This document shows, in pieces, positions 28,814-39,618 of a DNA stretch of 64,000 nt. This DNA comes from Skermania sp. ID1734 (lineage in GTDB: Bacteria; Actinomycetota; Actinomycetes; Mycobacteriales; Mycobacteriaceae), in contig NZ_VLIY01000001.1 of assembly GCF_007489285.1 (NCBI RefSeq), positions 310,001-374,000 of the forward strand. The letters run 5' to 3'. The notes beneath the pieces were generated by a model. The model was not told the DNA's origin and did no database searches. It saw only the letters and a list, made by a program, of their open reading frames with translations. The translations under genes and the position numbers were made by a program. The stretch's first letter is position 1, and each line of letters opens with the position of its first letter.

Positions 28814-29656
28814 TTATTGGCGAAATATCCCACCGCGCTGAGTGATCGACATCTCATAGTGCGGTGCGGTGCGAGGAGTGTCGCGCTCGCCCGGCGACAC
28901 CGTCGCGGCCGCGAGACCGTCGAGCAGCATGGCCGCCGCCCACCGCAGCGGCAGCAAGTCGTGTTCGTCACACGCAGCGGCCACGGCCAGCGCCTGCTCG
29001 CGCGCCGAGTGTTGTTCGCCCACAGCACAATAGGCACCAGCCACGAGCAGCTGCGATTTGATCCGATGACGTAGCGAGGGCGCCATCGCTGCGAATTCCG
29101 CGGCCGCAAGCGCATGGTCGAGACCGGCATGTGCGCAGCCGGACGCCAGGGCGACCTCGGCACGAACCCAGTGCAGCCGGATTCGCTGCCGCCACCCCAG
29201 TGAGGCCTGTTCCAGCTCTTCACCGCACCGATCGAGCAGGCGGGTCGCCAGCGGCAATCTGCCCACTCCCAGCGCATCCGCGGCAAGTCCGGTCAGCGCG
29301 TCGCACGCGGCAACACCGTCCGCCGCCGAGTCGGCGAGCGCAGCAAGTGCCGCACCGTCGAAGGCGCTGGCCTTACGGTGCCAGCCGAGTTGGCGCAGAA
29401 ACGACGCGCGGGTACTCAGGATCAGCGACTGGGAAACCGCCCTCGGCGCGGGCAAGAGTTGGCGCGCGAGCGCCTCCGCGCGGGCCAGTTCGGCCCGGGC
29501 CCGGGCATAGCGTCCCTGTCCGCCGAGCGCCACCGCCCGAAGCCACGATTGGTCCGCAGTCACCGGTTGCGGCAGCATCGATAAACCCGGGCGCGCGCCG
29601 AACGCGGCCGCCTCGAGCAGGATGGCTGAATCGACGTCGCGCACGTCCGAAACCAT
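28814..29656 (-). CDS. Rv3415c-like helical-repeat protein
   Basis: A 280-residue protein made of Ala/Leu/Arg-rich helical pairs resembling tetratricopeptide repeats (for example ARARAELARAEALARQ, CDALTGLAADALGVGRLPLATRLLDRCG and ALAAAEFAAMAPSLRHRIKSQLLVAGAYCA). Position between sigD and whiB3 matches Rv3415c. No enzymatic motif is seen. The start is ATG at 29656, with the frame open 21 codons further. Presumably cytosolic; it might bind a partner from the neighbouring regulators, but that is speculation. Confidence 0.78.
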   Translation of the reverse strand: MVSDVRDVDSAILLEAAAFGARPGLSMLPQPVTADQSWLRAVALGGQGRYARARAELARAEALARQLLPAPRAVSQSLILSTRASFLRQLGWHRKASAFDGAALAALADSAADGVAACDALTGLAADALGVGRLPLATRLLDRCGEELEQASLGWRQRIRLHWVRAEVALASGCAHAGLDHALAAAEFAAMAPSLRHRIKSQLLVAGAYCAVGEQHSAREQALAVAAACDEHDLLPLRWAAAMLLDGLAAATVSPGERDTPRTAPHYEMSITQRGGIFRQ

Positions 29657-30070
29657 ATGCAGTGCGAGTCGCCGTGCGCTATTGCGAGGACCCGACCGTA
29701 GCGAACTGAACGAAAACAATGGATTTCACCGACAGTGCCGATCGTTTCAGTCAGGTAAATCAATGTCTCGACTAGCGAGCCAACCATTCACCTCTCGGAT
29801 GGCCTTTATTCGCCCGCAGTTCAGCACCAGTCGGGTGATTTCGCGAGTTATTCGGCTAGTCGATGACAAATAGCCAGGCAGCGGGCGCTCACGGGGTTTC
29901 CGCCATCGACCTCACTCCGATATGCAGGCACAACGCCACCGAAAAGTAAACGGCCAGATGGTTAATTCTGGGTGAGATGACGCCAGCGCGCAGCCGCCGA
30001 TGAACTATTGACGATTTTCTTGCCCAGCCCATAGCGTTGCCGAGTTCGGGCACCAGATCAAGGAGTGCGC
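29657..30070. other. Long intergenic region upstream of whiB3
   Basis: A 414-bp gap between divergent Rv3415c-like and whiB3, clearly richer in A/T than its surroundings. No convincing ORF is seen on either strand. Long leaders are usual for whiB3 in mycobacteria, so it probably contains several regulatory sites. Confidence 0.7.
30008..30037 (+). promoter_or_regulatory. Candidate SigA-type promoter of whiB3
   Basis: TTGACG (30008-30013) and TAGCGT (30032-30037) are separated by 18 bp and lie about 33 bp before the whiB3 ATG. The -35 is a good match, the -10 only fair. Confidence 0.4.
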
Positions 30071-30364
30071 ATGCGACAGCCGATTCGACTCCCCGGCCCC
30101 AACGCCGACCAGTGGGACTGGCAACTGCACGGGCGCTGCCGTGGCGCGGACTCGTCGGTGTTCTTCCATCCGGAAGGCGAACGCGGCCGTGCACGCCTGC
30201 AGCGTGAGGCCCGCGCCAAAGAGATCTGCCGACAGTGTCCGGTCATTGCCCAGTGCCGTCGGCACGCGCTGGAGGTTTGTGAGCCCTACGGCGTGTGGGG
30301 CGGTATGTCCGAGACCGAGCGGGAAATGCACAGTCGGCATGCGCGCGGCCGCCTGGCCGTGTGA
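30071..30364 (+). CDS. whiB3: WhiB3, redox-sensing [4Fe-4S] regulator
   Basis: A 97-residue Wbl protein with cluster ligands C23, C53, C56 and C62 (the last three in CRQCPVIAQC), the GVWGG turn at 74-78, and a basic tail SRHARGRLAV for DNA binding. The start is ATG at 30071 behind AAGGAG. It occupies the same position as Rv3416 between the Rv3415c-like gene and groEL1. WhiB3 controls lipid anabolism and redox balance in mycobacteria and interacts with the primary sigma factor. Confidence 0.95.
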   Translation: MRQPIRLPGPNADQWDWQLHGRCRGADSSVFFHPEGERGRARLQREARAKEICRQCPVIAQCRRHALEVCEPYGVWGGMSETEREMHSRHARGRLAV

Positions 30365-30540
30365 GCTGGCGGCCACCCCATCCGTGGCCCTGTCGGCCAC
30401 GAATGCCCTGCGACAGTTCCCTCTCACGGGCATGGAGGTAGCGAGCAACCGAACGAGCACCGACAACACAACACCGAACGGATGGCTGGACGCGACCACA
30501 GCAGGCTACGGTGGCACGTCATGAGACGTTCAGGGCCTTC

Positions 30541-31164
30541 ATGAGCGGGCCGCAAGGGCCCGATGCCAACGACGCGTGCGGTAGCGAGCTGGGCCGACTC
30601 CAATCAGCTCGCGCCTCGGAAGCGGCTGCGCTAGCCGATCTGCTGGTGCGGTCGGCGGCCGGCGACCAACACGCGTTCGCGGAACTCTATGACCGAACCA
30701 GCGCCCGGATTTACGGACTGGTTCTGCGCATCGTTCGCGACGGCGGCTTCGCCGAGGAGACAACCCAGGAGGTTTATCTCCAGGTGTGGCGCAACGCCGA
30801 GGCGTTCGACCAATCGAAGGGCTCAGCCCTGTCGTGGCTGCTGACCTTCGCGCACCGCCGGGCAGTCGATCGGGTGCGGGCAGAGCAATCCAACAGCGTT
30901 CGCGAGGTGGTGTACGAGGCGAGCAACTATCGCGGCGAATTCGACCAAGTCAGCGACGAAGTCGACCGCCGGTTCGAGCGCCAGGCAGTTCTCGACTGCC
31001 TGGAGACGCTGACAGAAACCCAGCGGCAGGCGATCGAGATGGCCTACTACGGCGGCCGGACGTATCGGGAAGTAGCTGATGACCTCAACGCAGCCCTGCC
31101 CACAGTGAAGTCCCGGATACGGGACGGATTGGCACGACTACGCGGATGTTTGGGGGTGAGTTGA
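30541..31164 (+). CDS. sigK: ECF sigma factor SigK
   Basis: A 207-residue sigma factor. Region 2 carries FAEETTQEVYLQVWRNAEAFD and ALSWLLTFAHRRAVDRVR; region 4 has LTETQRQAIEMAYYGGRTYREV and LPTVKSRIRDGLARLR. C153 and C203 are fifty residues apart, exactly like the redox-active C133/C183 pair of M. tuberculosis SigK, and align with it. The start ATG 30541 is preferred; GTG ten codons earlier is possible. It overlaps rskA by one base (TGATG). In M. tuberculosis the pair lies elsewhere (Rv0444c-Rv0445c). Confidence 0.92.
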   Translation: MSGPQGPDANDACGSELGRLQSARASEAAALADLLVRSAAGDQHAFAELYDRTSARIYGLVLRIVRDGGFAEETTQEVYLQVWRNAEAFDQSKGSALSWLLTFAHRRAVDRVRAEQSNSVREVVYEASNYRGEFDQVSDEVDRRFERQAVLDCLETLTETQRQAIEMAYYGGRTYREVADDLNAALPTVKSRIRDGLARLRGCLGVS

Positions 31165-31868
31165 TGGACGACGACTACACCGACCTGGCGCTTGCCGAAG
31201 CGCTCGGCAATGCCACCCTGGAGGAGCGCCGGGCGGCCGCACAACTGCGCGCCACCGCTGGGCCGGCCCTGCGGCACGAGTTCGACGACACCGTTGCGGC
31301 CACCTCTCAAACACTCGCGGCGCTTGCATTCGTCACCGCGATTGCGCCACCGCCGACCCTGCGCGTCCGAGTGCTGACCGCAATCGGCCAGGCTGGCGCG
31401 GCGTCGCCACGACGATCCCGACCGCGGCGATGGCTTATCGGTGTCGCAGCGGCCGCTGCGGCGGTGGTGCTCGTGGGGATCGGGGTGATCGTCGGACACC
31501 AGACCGTGGGAACACCGACCACCTCGACCGCCGAGCAGGTCATCACCGCGGCCGACGCGCGGACGACAACTGCACTGTTCCCGCGCGGCGGAGCAGCGAC
31601 GGTCGTCTACTCGAAGTCCGCCAATGCTGCGATCCTGCTCCTGAGCGGAGTGCAGGCGCCGCCGACCGGCCGGGTCTACCAGATGTGGCTCGTGGGCAAG
31701 GCACCACAACCCGTTTCCGCCGGGATCATGACGGGGCAGCAGGTCAGCGCGGCCACAACAGTCGTGCCCGACCTCGACGGGGCCACCGCGCTCGCGTTCA
31801 GCGTCGAGCCACCGGGCGGTTCGCCGCAACCCACCACACAGCCATTCGCCGCGATCAAACTGGGTTGA
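31164..31868 (+). CDS. rskA: Anti-sigma-K factor RskA
   Basis: A 234-residue single-pass membrane anti-sigma factor. Residues 1-80 form the cytosolic anti-sigma domain (YTDLALAEALGNATLEERRA), a helix spans about 91-111, and the outer domain contains VYSKSANAAILLLSG and GRVYQMWLVGKAPQPVSAG, typical of RskA. The start overlaps the sigK stop (TGATG) behind GGGGGTGAG. RskA holds SigK until regulated proteolysis releases it. It ends at a strong convergent terminator shared with groEL1. Confidence 0.93.
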   Translation: MDDDYTDLALAEALGNATLEERRAAAQLRATAGPALRHEFDDTVAATSQTLAALAFVTAIAPPPTLRVRVLTAIGQAGAASPRRSRPRRWLIGVAAAAAAVVLVGIGVIVGHQTVGTPTTSTAEQVITAADARTTTALFPRGGAATVVYSKSANAAILLLSGVQAPPTGRVYQMWLVGKAPQPVSAGIMTGQQVSAATTVVPDLDGATALAFSVEPPGGSPQPTTQPFAAIKLG

Positions 31869-31875
31869 GATAGCA

Positions 31876-31911
31876 AGCGGCCGCTCACCCGCAAAGGCGT
31901 GAGCGGCCGCT
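31876..31911. terminator. Bidirectional terminator between rskA and groEL1
   Basis: A perfect 13-bp stem (AGCGGCCGCTCAC / GTGAGCGGCCGCT) with a ten-base loop sits between the two convergent genes. There is no long T tract, as usual for actinobacteria. Confidence 0.85.
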
Positions 31912-31921
31912 CGAAACCCGG

Positions 31922-33960
<2,039 letters not shown>

Positions 33961-33988
33961 GATGAGCCCTCCACTTTCATGGGGTTTC

Positions 33989-34015
33989 CGTAAGTCCGGA
34001 AATCCCGAACTTACG
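33989..34015 (-). repeat. Inverted repeat in the groES leader
   Basis: CGTAAGT and ACTTACG form perfect 7-bp arms around a 13-base loop, about 30 bp ahead of the groES start. It could form an RNA hairpin in the leader or bind a regulator. Confidence 0.45.
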
Positions 34016-34095
34016 AGTAATCAACAGTGTTGTCCTTCACGATGTTGACCCAGTGCAGACCCGTCGTCGCGGGTGCCGGACCTGCGCAGCGTCAC

Positions 34096-34122
34096 CTAGC
34101 ACTCTATACATGCGAGTGCCAG
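34096..34122. promoter_or_regulatory. CIRCE element (HrcA operator)
   Basis: CTAGCACTC-N9-GAGTGCCAG matches the CIRCE consensus TTAGCACTC-N9-GAGTGCTAA with two mismatches at the outer ends. It lies upstream of groES and also upstream of the divergent Hsp70-like membrane protein gene, so HrcA may control both. Confidence 0.92.
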
Positions 34123-34302
34123 CGCTCAAGGTCCGAGTCTGCTTAATTGGTGCGTCTCGGACGCGCGGACGGTTTTCTTTGCTTCGATGCGTTGTGTAAC
34201 GTTCGGATAACGGCCGAAGGGGTGGCCGCGATAGGCAAGGAAGGACGCGACGGCAACGCCGCACCGCGGCAAGGCCAACATCACCCAAACGACGGGAGGT
34301 GG

Positions 34303-35838
34303 ATGATGAGAACGGCTCTGGGCGTGTCCGTAGGCAACGACGTTGTCTGCTCGGCCCTCGTCACCACCACACCCAACGGCGTGCGCACCTTCGAATACCG
34401 GATGATCGCCGCGGACGATCAAGCCAACACCGACACCGGCGATCTGGTTGCCTCCTCGATCGATCTGATGACCACCCAGCTCCCCAGCCGGGCCGTGCAG
34501 CCGGGCGGCATAGCGGTGGCTTACCGCAGCGCCGAACAGGAACAGGCGGTCCGCGCTGCCGCCGGCGGACGCCGGCGGGACCTGCAACTGGTGCCGGAGA
34601 CCGCGGCCGCGCTGACGTATCTGCGCAGCACCGGCGAGGTCGCACAGCACGAGACGATCGCCATCATGGATGTCGGCGCGACCGGGTGCACAGTCACCGT
34701 CCTCAACCAGGTCGACGGAACCACCACGACAACCGAACGCACCGACAACATCAGTGGCGCAGCGATCGACGATCTGGTCACGGCCCGGCTGACCGCGCTG
34801 GCCGAACACCGCGGCCGTCGAGCGGACCGGGAGTATCTGGCGGCGCGGGCACGTGCCGCCAAGGAAGCGCTGTCCAACAGCGATGCCGCCACCATCGACA
34901 CCGTCGATTCCGGGCAGATCCGGTTGCGCCGCGACGAGTTCGAAGAACTGATCGCGCCGATGCTGCAGGGGGCAGCGGAGTTCACCCAACGCGTCAGCGA
35001 GGCGGCGCCACAACGCCCGCAGCTGATTGTGGTCATCGGCGGCGGCGCGTACACGCCCGGCCTCCACCACGCGCTCGTGGACCGACTCGGCTTGCCGGTG
35101 CTGCTCGTTGACGAGCCGGAGGCGGTGATCGCCAAGGGCGCCGCGCTGATGGCTGATTCCGTCGGCCCAGTGCGATACCCGGTGGTGAGCATGCCAGCCG
35201 ATCACCCGGTGGGCACCTTCGCCAAGGTGGCGGGCGCTTTACTCGGCGCTGTCGTGGTCATCGGACTGCTCGTCGGCTACGGGGTGCAAGCGCTGTCCGC
35301 GGCAGGCACCACGCCCGATTTGGCGCCGGCGGCCACGACGGTGGCGCGGCCGACCAGTGCGGTCGCGACAACGACGGCAGCGCCGCCGCCGGCCATGCCG
35401 GTGCAGAGCCGGCACACCCCCACACCGCCAACCAGCGACTATCCGGGCTGGGACGGCGACCCGGGACAGACCGGTCACACGACCGAATCCGCCCCGCTAC
35501 CGACGACAACGGCCGGCGTTACCACCACGACGACCACGTCGCCGAAGACGTCCACACCCACCCTGCGCCCCGGTCCGGGCCTGCCCGAAGTTCCGTGGCC
35601 GCAGATTCAGCAGTGGTTCCCGGGGCAGTCGACCTCGCCAGAGACAACGAGCACCACGGCGGCACCGCCGACCAGCGCGGCACCCGCAGCACCGAACGGC
35701 TTCTCCGGTTCCGCGACGAACACCCCCGCACCCGTGGTCTCCCCCGCGCCAGTCGAGCCGCAGCAACAACGGCCACAGGTGGCGCCGAACGCGCCAGCGC
35801 CGCGGATGGGCTGGCCGAACACCGGATCGACCGGCTAA
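34303..35838 (+). CDS. Hsp70/actin-fold membrane protein with Pro/Thr-rich tail
   Basis: A 511-residue protein starting ATG behind GGGAGGTGG. Residues 1-290 look like an Hsp70/actin-type nucleotide fold: [14 protein letters not shown] (121-134) is the second phosphate loop and [18 protein letters not shown] (243-260) the adenosine motif, while the first phosphate loop ([10 protein letters not shown], 6-15) has lost the usual DLGT aspartate and threonine. One membrane helix (309-329) follows, then about 180 residues of external Pro/Thr/Ser-rich sequence. ATPase activity is doubtful. It is divergent from groES across a CIRCE box. Its stop overlaps tsaD by three to four bases. Confidence 0.82.
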   Translation: MMRTALGVSVGNDVVCSALVTTTPNGVRTFEYRMIAADDQANTDTGDLVASSIDLMTTQLPSRAVQPGGIAVAYRSAEQEQAVRAAAGGRRRDLQLVPETAAALTYLRSTGEVAQHETIAIMDVGATGCTVTVLNQVDGTTTTTERTDNISGAAIDDLVTARLTALAEHRGRRADREYLAARARAAKEALSNSDAATIDTVDSGQIRLRRDEFEELIAPMLQGAAEFTQRVSEAAPQRPQLIVVIGGGAYTPGLHHALVDRLGLPVLLVDEPEAVIAKGAALMADSVGPVRYPVVSMPADHPVGTFAKVAGALLGAVVVIGLLVGYGVQALSAAGTTPDLAPAATTVARPTSAVATTTAAPPPAMPVQSRHTPTPPTSDYPGWDGDPGQTGHTTESAPLPTTTAGVTTTTTTSPKTSTPTLRPGPGLPEVPWPQIQQWFPGQSTSPETTSTTAAPPTSAAPAAPNGFSGSATNTPAPVVSPAPVEPQQQRPQVAPNAPAPRMGWPNTGSTG

Positions 35839-36866
35839 AGCTGGCTGACGCCTACAGACAGGCCAGGATCCGAAGCGACGCCCAGTTCGGACGGTGCGGC
35901 ACCACCGGCAATGATGTGCGCCCCCAGCGAGGCGATCATCACGCCGTTGTCCGTGCACAGCCGCGGTTTCGGCACGCGCAGGGTAATGCCGGCAGCGGCG
36001 CAGCGTTCCTCGGCCAACGACCGGATCCGCGAATTCGCGGTGGCGCCACCGCCGAGCACGAGGGTATTCACTCCGGTGTCCTCGACGGCGCGAAGCGCCT
36101 TGCGGGTCAGTACATCGGCGACCGCCTCTTGAAAGCTGGCCGCGATGTCGGCAATGGGCAAGGGTTCGTCGGCGCGCTGTTTGCCTTCGACGTATCGGGC
36201 GACCGCCGTTTTGAGGCCGGAGAAGGAGAAGTCGTAGGGGGCATCGCGCGGGCCGGTCATGCCGCGCGGGAAACCTATGGCGCGCGGATCACCGTGCTGC
36301 GCCGCCCTGTCGAGCGCTGGACCACCCGGAAATCCGAGCCCGAGCAGCCGGGCCACCTTGTCGAAGGCTTCACCGGCCGCGTCATCGACGGTGCTGCCGA
36401 GTTCGGCGATCGGCTGCCCCAAATCCCGCACGTGGAGCAGGTGGGTGTGCCCGCCGGAGACCAGCAGGGCCACACACGGCGGCATCGGACCGTGCTCGAG
36501 CGTGTCCACCGCGACATGCCCGCCGAGATGGTTGACCGCGTAGAACGGCACGTCCCACGCCAGCGCATAGGCTTTCGCCGCGGCGACACCGACCAGCAAT
36601 GCGCCGGCGAGTCCGGGCCCGATGGTGACCGCGAGTGCGTCGGGCTTTTCGACGCCCGCCGCGGCGAGCGCGCGACGCATCGTCGGCACTATCGCCTCGA
36701 GATGGGCACGCGATGCTACCTCCGGGACCACCCCACCGAAACGGGCATGCTGGTCGACGCTGGAGGCCACTTCGTCGGCGAGCAGTTCGCACGTGCCGTC
36801 CCCGCGCCACCGGACGATGCCGACTCCCGTTTCATCACAAGAACTTTCGATACCCATGACGATCAT
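35835..36866 (-). CDS. tsaD: tRNA N6-threonylcarbamoyladenosine transferase TsaD
   Basis: A 343-residue ASKHA-fold enzyme that transfers threonylcarbamoyl from the AMP carrier to A37 of ANN-decoding tRNAs. N-terminal [15 protein letters not shown], metal-binding H113 and H117 in NHLGGHVAV, and [14 protein letters not shown] are the family motifs. The ATG overlaps the rimI stop (ATGA). It is last in the alr-tsaE-tsaB-rimI-tsaD string and corresponds to Rv3419c (gcp). Confidence 0.97.
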   Translation of the reverse strand: MIVMGIESSCDETGVGIVRWRGDGTCELLADEVASSVDQHARFGGVVPEVASRAHLEAIVPTMRRALAAAGVEKPDALAVTIGPGLAGALLVGVAAAKAYALAWDVPFYAVNHLGGHVAVDTLEHGPMPPCVALLVSGGHTHLLHVRDLGQPIAELGSTVDDAAGEAFDKVARLLGLGFPGGPALDRAAQHGDPRAIGFPRGMTGPRDAPYDFSFSGLKTAVARYVEGKQRADEPLPIADIAASFQEAVADVLTRKALRAVEDTGVNTLVLGGGATANSRIRSLAEERCAAAGITLRVPKPRLCTDNGVMIASLGAHIIAGGAAPSELGVASDPGLSVGVSQL

Positions 36867-37336
36867 GACACTGACTCCGCGACTGGTTCACGGCGCATCG
36901 TGAAAGCGTCGGCGCCGCTGGGCTGGTAATAGTTCGGCCGAGTTCCCACGATGTCGAAACCGAACTTTCGGTACAGCGCAATGGCCGCATCATTATCCGT
37001 GCGCACTTCCAAAAACACTGCACCGCCGTGACTCTCGGCGGCAACGAGCAGCAGGCGCAGCAGCTGCGAACCCAGCCCGAATCGCCGGTAGTTGCCGGCA
37101 ACGGCAATCGTGTGCACCTCGGACTCGGGAAAGAACGTGCTGCCGCGCAACGCAATTCCTGCATACCCGACAACCGTCGCGTCGTCGAGCGCCACGAAAT
37201 AGCGGTTGCCGCTATGCGTCAGTTCCGAACGGAAAGCCGAGGCACTCCATGGTGAGTCACCCGGAAACAACTCGAGCTCCAGCTTGGCGCACTCGTCTAC
37301 ATGGGTGTCGGCCATCGGCACAATGCACACACTCAT
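36863..37336 (-). CDS. rimI: Ribosomal-protein alanine N-acetyltransferase RimI
   Basis: A 157-residue GNAT acetyltransferase. The acetyl-CoA site is [19 protein letters not shown]; the [23 protein letters not shown] segment with the terminal tyrosines (RPNYYQP) is typical of RimI, which acetylates the N-terminus of ribosomal protein S18 and, in mycobacteria, other proteins. It overlaps both neighbours by ATGA, consistent with an operon with tsaB and tsaD. Confidence 0.93.
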   Translation of the reverse strand: MSVCIVPMADTHVDECAKLELELFPGDSPWSASAFRSELTHSGNRYFVALDDATVVGYAGIALRGSTFFPESEVHTIAVAGNYRRFGLGSQLLRLLLVAAESHGGAVFLEVRTDNDAAIALYRKFGFDIVGTRPNYYQPSGADAFTMRREPVAESVS

Positions 37337-37971
37337 CGACTCGGCACCGCTCGCTCCACGGCGTCGGGCCGCCGAAGATACAACGGCACAAGTGGTTCCG
37401 GGTCAGTGCCCGCGAGGCGCGAGGCAGCCACCCGGACCAGACCGACGGGCGAGGGACTCTCCACCGGCTGCACCGGCAGATCGAACAGATCCACGAACAG
37501 CGGTGAACCGGCGATCATTTCGGCCAACTCCACATCCAAGTCGTGCGGCTTGCACACGCCGGGGCCGTCAACGCGAATCCCGTTGCGGTAGCGGGACCAA
37601 TACACCTCTCGACGCCGAGCATCGGTCACTACCAAGAGTTCTCGATCGGTGGCAACGTCAGCGGCGATCGCATCCAGACTGCACACGCCGTGGACGGGAA
37701 TGTTCAGTGCATCGGCAAACGCAGCGGCCGTAGCCATTCCGACACGCAGGCCGGTGAACGGGCCGGGACCACAACCCACCACGACCGCGTGCACGTCAGC
37801 GGGTCGCAGCGACGTTTCGGCCAGACACTGCTGGATCTGCGGGGTGAGCAGTTCGGCATGCGCGCGGGCATCCACTTTCACCCGGGTGACCAACGGGGTC
37901 GAGGCGGAGCCGACATCGACCAGCCCGGCCGTCACGGCCGGTGTGGAGGTGTCGATAGCCAGCACGATCAT
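37333..37971 (-). CDS. tsaB: TsaB, t6A synthesis partner of TsaD
   Basis: A 212-residue ASKHA-fold protein lacking the metal histidines of TsaD. It begins [18 protein letters not shown] and has VVVGCGPGPFTGLRVGMATAAAFA. TsaB dimerises with TsaD and recruits TsaE. The ATG at 37971 overlaps the tsaE stop (ATGA); the open frame continues 37 codons further into tsaE in another frame. Confidence 0.93.
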   Translation of the reverse strand: MIVLAIDTSTPAVTAGLVDVGSASTPLVTRVKVDARAHAELLTPQIQQCLAETSLRPADVHAVVVGCGPGPFTGLRVGMATAAAFADALNIPVHGVCSLDAIAADVATDRELLVVTDARRREVYWSRYRNGIRVDGPGVCKPHDLDVELAEMIAGSPLFVDLFDLPVQPVESPSPVGLVRVAASRLAGTDPEPLVPLYLRRPDAVERAVPSR

Positions 37972-38429
37972 GACGGATTGACCCATTCCCATTCGACGGC
38001 ACGGACTTCGGTGTCCGGTTCGCGGCGCAGCCGCACCCACAGATGCCGCGTTGCCAAGTGTTCCACCATGCCCGCACCCCACTCCACCACGACCACCGCA
38101 TGCTCGAGATCGGTGTCGAGGTCCAGAGCGTCGAGCTCATCGAGTGGGCTTGCGCTGTCGTGCAACCGATAAGCGTCGACGTGCACCATTGCGACCGGCT
38201 CCAAGTCGCCGCCCCGGTTACCGGCTCGGTGCTGGCGCGCGATCGTGAACGTCGGCGAGCTCACCCGGCCTGAGACGCCGAGCCCGGCAGCAATTCCGCG
38301 CGCCAGCGCGGTCTTTCCGGCGCCCAGCGGACCGTCGAGAATCACCAGATCGCCGGCCCGCAGCTGCTCGGCCAGCTCACGGCCGAACGCCTCGGTGTCG
38401 GCAGTCGTTGCCAGCCGCACCTCACCCAA
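37968..38429 (-). CDS. tsaE: TsaE, t6A synthesis ATPase
   Basis: A 153-residue P-loop ATPase with Walker [20 protein letters not shown], the [10 protein letters not shown] segment and the VHVDAYRL and [10 protein letters not shown] strands. It drives the TsaBD cycle. The start is TTG at 38429, inside the end of alr (eight-base overlap); the first residues [15 protein letters not shown] fit the family. Confidence 0.93.
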   Translation of the reverse strand: MGEVRLATTADTEAFGRELAEQLRAGDLVILDGPLGAGKTALARGIAAGLGVSGRVSSPTFTIARQHRAGNRGGDLEPVAMVHVDAYRLHDSASPLDELDALDLDTDLEHAVVVVEWGAGMVEHLATRHLWVRLRREPDTEVRAVEWEWVNPS

Positions 38430-39618
38430 CGCCCAGCTCGCCCCCGCCGGTGAAACGCCGAGCCGTGCGGCCGCGCACGGCGGTGACTATCTCGTAGTGA
38501 ATCGTGTGCAGCATGTCCGCCCAGTCCTGGGCCACGGGCTCCCCGGCCTCACCATTGCCGAAGAAGACGGCCTCGTCGCCCTCTTGGACATCGGTAGCGC
38601 CTGGGCCGAGATCGACGACCACCTGGTCCATGCACACCCGCCCGATTCCCGGCCGCCGCGCGCCACCGAGCAGGACCTCGAACCGTCCGCTCAGCGCCCT
38701 CGGCAGCCCGTCGGCGTAACCGAGCGGCAGCAGCGCCACGACTGTGTCGTGCGGCGCGACCCAGTCGTGCCCGTAAGAGACGCCCTCGCCCGCAGCGACC
38801 TCCTTGACGAGGGCAACCCGGGCCCGCAACGTCATCGCGGGCCGCAACCCGAAATTGCCGAGCTCGGGAACCGGCGAGAGTCCATATATCGCGATGCCCG
38901 GCCGAACCATGTCGAAGCGCAGGTCTGTGCGGGTCAGCGTGGCCGCCGAATTCGCGAGGTGGGTCACCTCGGGGTCGAGGCCCGCCGCGCGCGCCGCCGC
39001 GATCGCATCCTCGAACCGCTGCTTCTGTTTGTCGATCACCGGGTGATGCGGTTCGTCGGCGTGGGCAAGGTGGGAGAAGATAGCGCGCAGCCGCGCGGTC
39101 CCCTCCGCCGTGAGCCGCTGCAATTCGGCGAGCACCAACGGATATTCCTGCATCGACGCGCCATTGCGGTTCAAACCGGTGTCGACCTTGATGGTCACCG
39201 TCGCCGTCGTGCTGATGGCGCGTGCCGCGTCGGCCACGGCCTGCAGATGCTTGACCGAGGAAACCCCGATTTCGATGTCCGCGGCGATGGCAGCGGCGTA
39301 GTCGGCGTCCGCGGTGTTCAGCCAGCACAGGATCGGGGCGTCGATGCCCGCGGACCGCAATTCGAGCGCCTCGGAGATGGTCGTCACACCGAGCTCGGCG
39401 GCTCCGGCGGCAAGAGCGGCACGACTGACCTCGACCGCGCCGTGGTTGTAGCCGTCTGCCTTCACCACGGCCATGACCCGGGCCGGACCCGCGTGCTCGA
39501 CGAGGATCCGCGTGTTATGCGCGATCGCATCGAGGTCGATGACCGCCTCGATTTGCGACACGCCGGCCCGGGACTGGGTGGTCGGCTTGTCGGTGCTCAC
39601 GGCTTTCGAGTTTGCCAT
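38422..39618 (-). CDS. alr: Alanine racemase
   Basis: About 398 residues. PLP enzyme interconverting L- and D-alanine for peptidoglycan; the cofactor lysine is K53 in [14 protein letters not shown] and the second catalytic base is the Tyr in [24 protein letters not shown] and [12 protein letters not shown] are further family blocks. Start: ATG at 39618 overlaps the preceding gene by 22 bases; GTG at 39600 with a four-base GTGA overlap is equally plausible. It heads the alr-tsaEB-rimI-tsaD run. Confidence 0.95.
   Translation of the reverse strand: MANSKAVSTDKPTTQSRAGVSQIEAVIDLDAIAHNTRILVEHAGPARVMAVVKADGYNHGAVEVSRAALAAGAAELGVTTISEALELRSAGIDAPILCWLNTADADYAAAIAADIEIGVSSVKHLQAVADAARAISTTATVTIKVDTGLNRNGASMQEYPLVLAELQRLTAEGTARLRAIFSHLAHADEPHHPVIDKQKQRFEDAIAAARAAGLDPEVTHLANSAATLTRTDLRFDMVRPGIAIYGLSPVPELGNFGLRPAMTLRARVALVKEVAAGEGVSYGHDWVAPHDTVVALLPLGYADGLPRALSGRFEVLLGGARRPGIGRVCMDQVVVDLGPGATDVQEGDEAVFFGNGEAGEPVAQDWADMLHTIHYEIVTAVRGRTARRFTGGGELGVG

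Larger units (their letters stand above)
33961..34302. other. Divergent control region between groES and the Hsp70-like gene
   Basis: A 342-bp gap holding the groES leader hairpin and the CIRCE element. Beyond the CIRCE, between about 34130 and 34290, no further motif stands out; the open frame there (34147 onward) is probably not translated because a strong ribosome site precedes ATG 34303. Confidence 0.7.

Noticed and set aside
34147-34302. N-terminal extension of the Hsp70-like protein by 52 codons
   Set aside because: A strong ribosome site GGGAGG precedes ATG 34303 and the extension has no conserved features.
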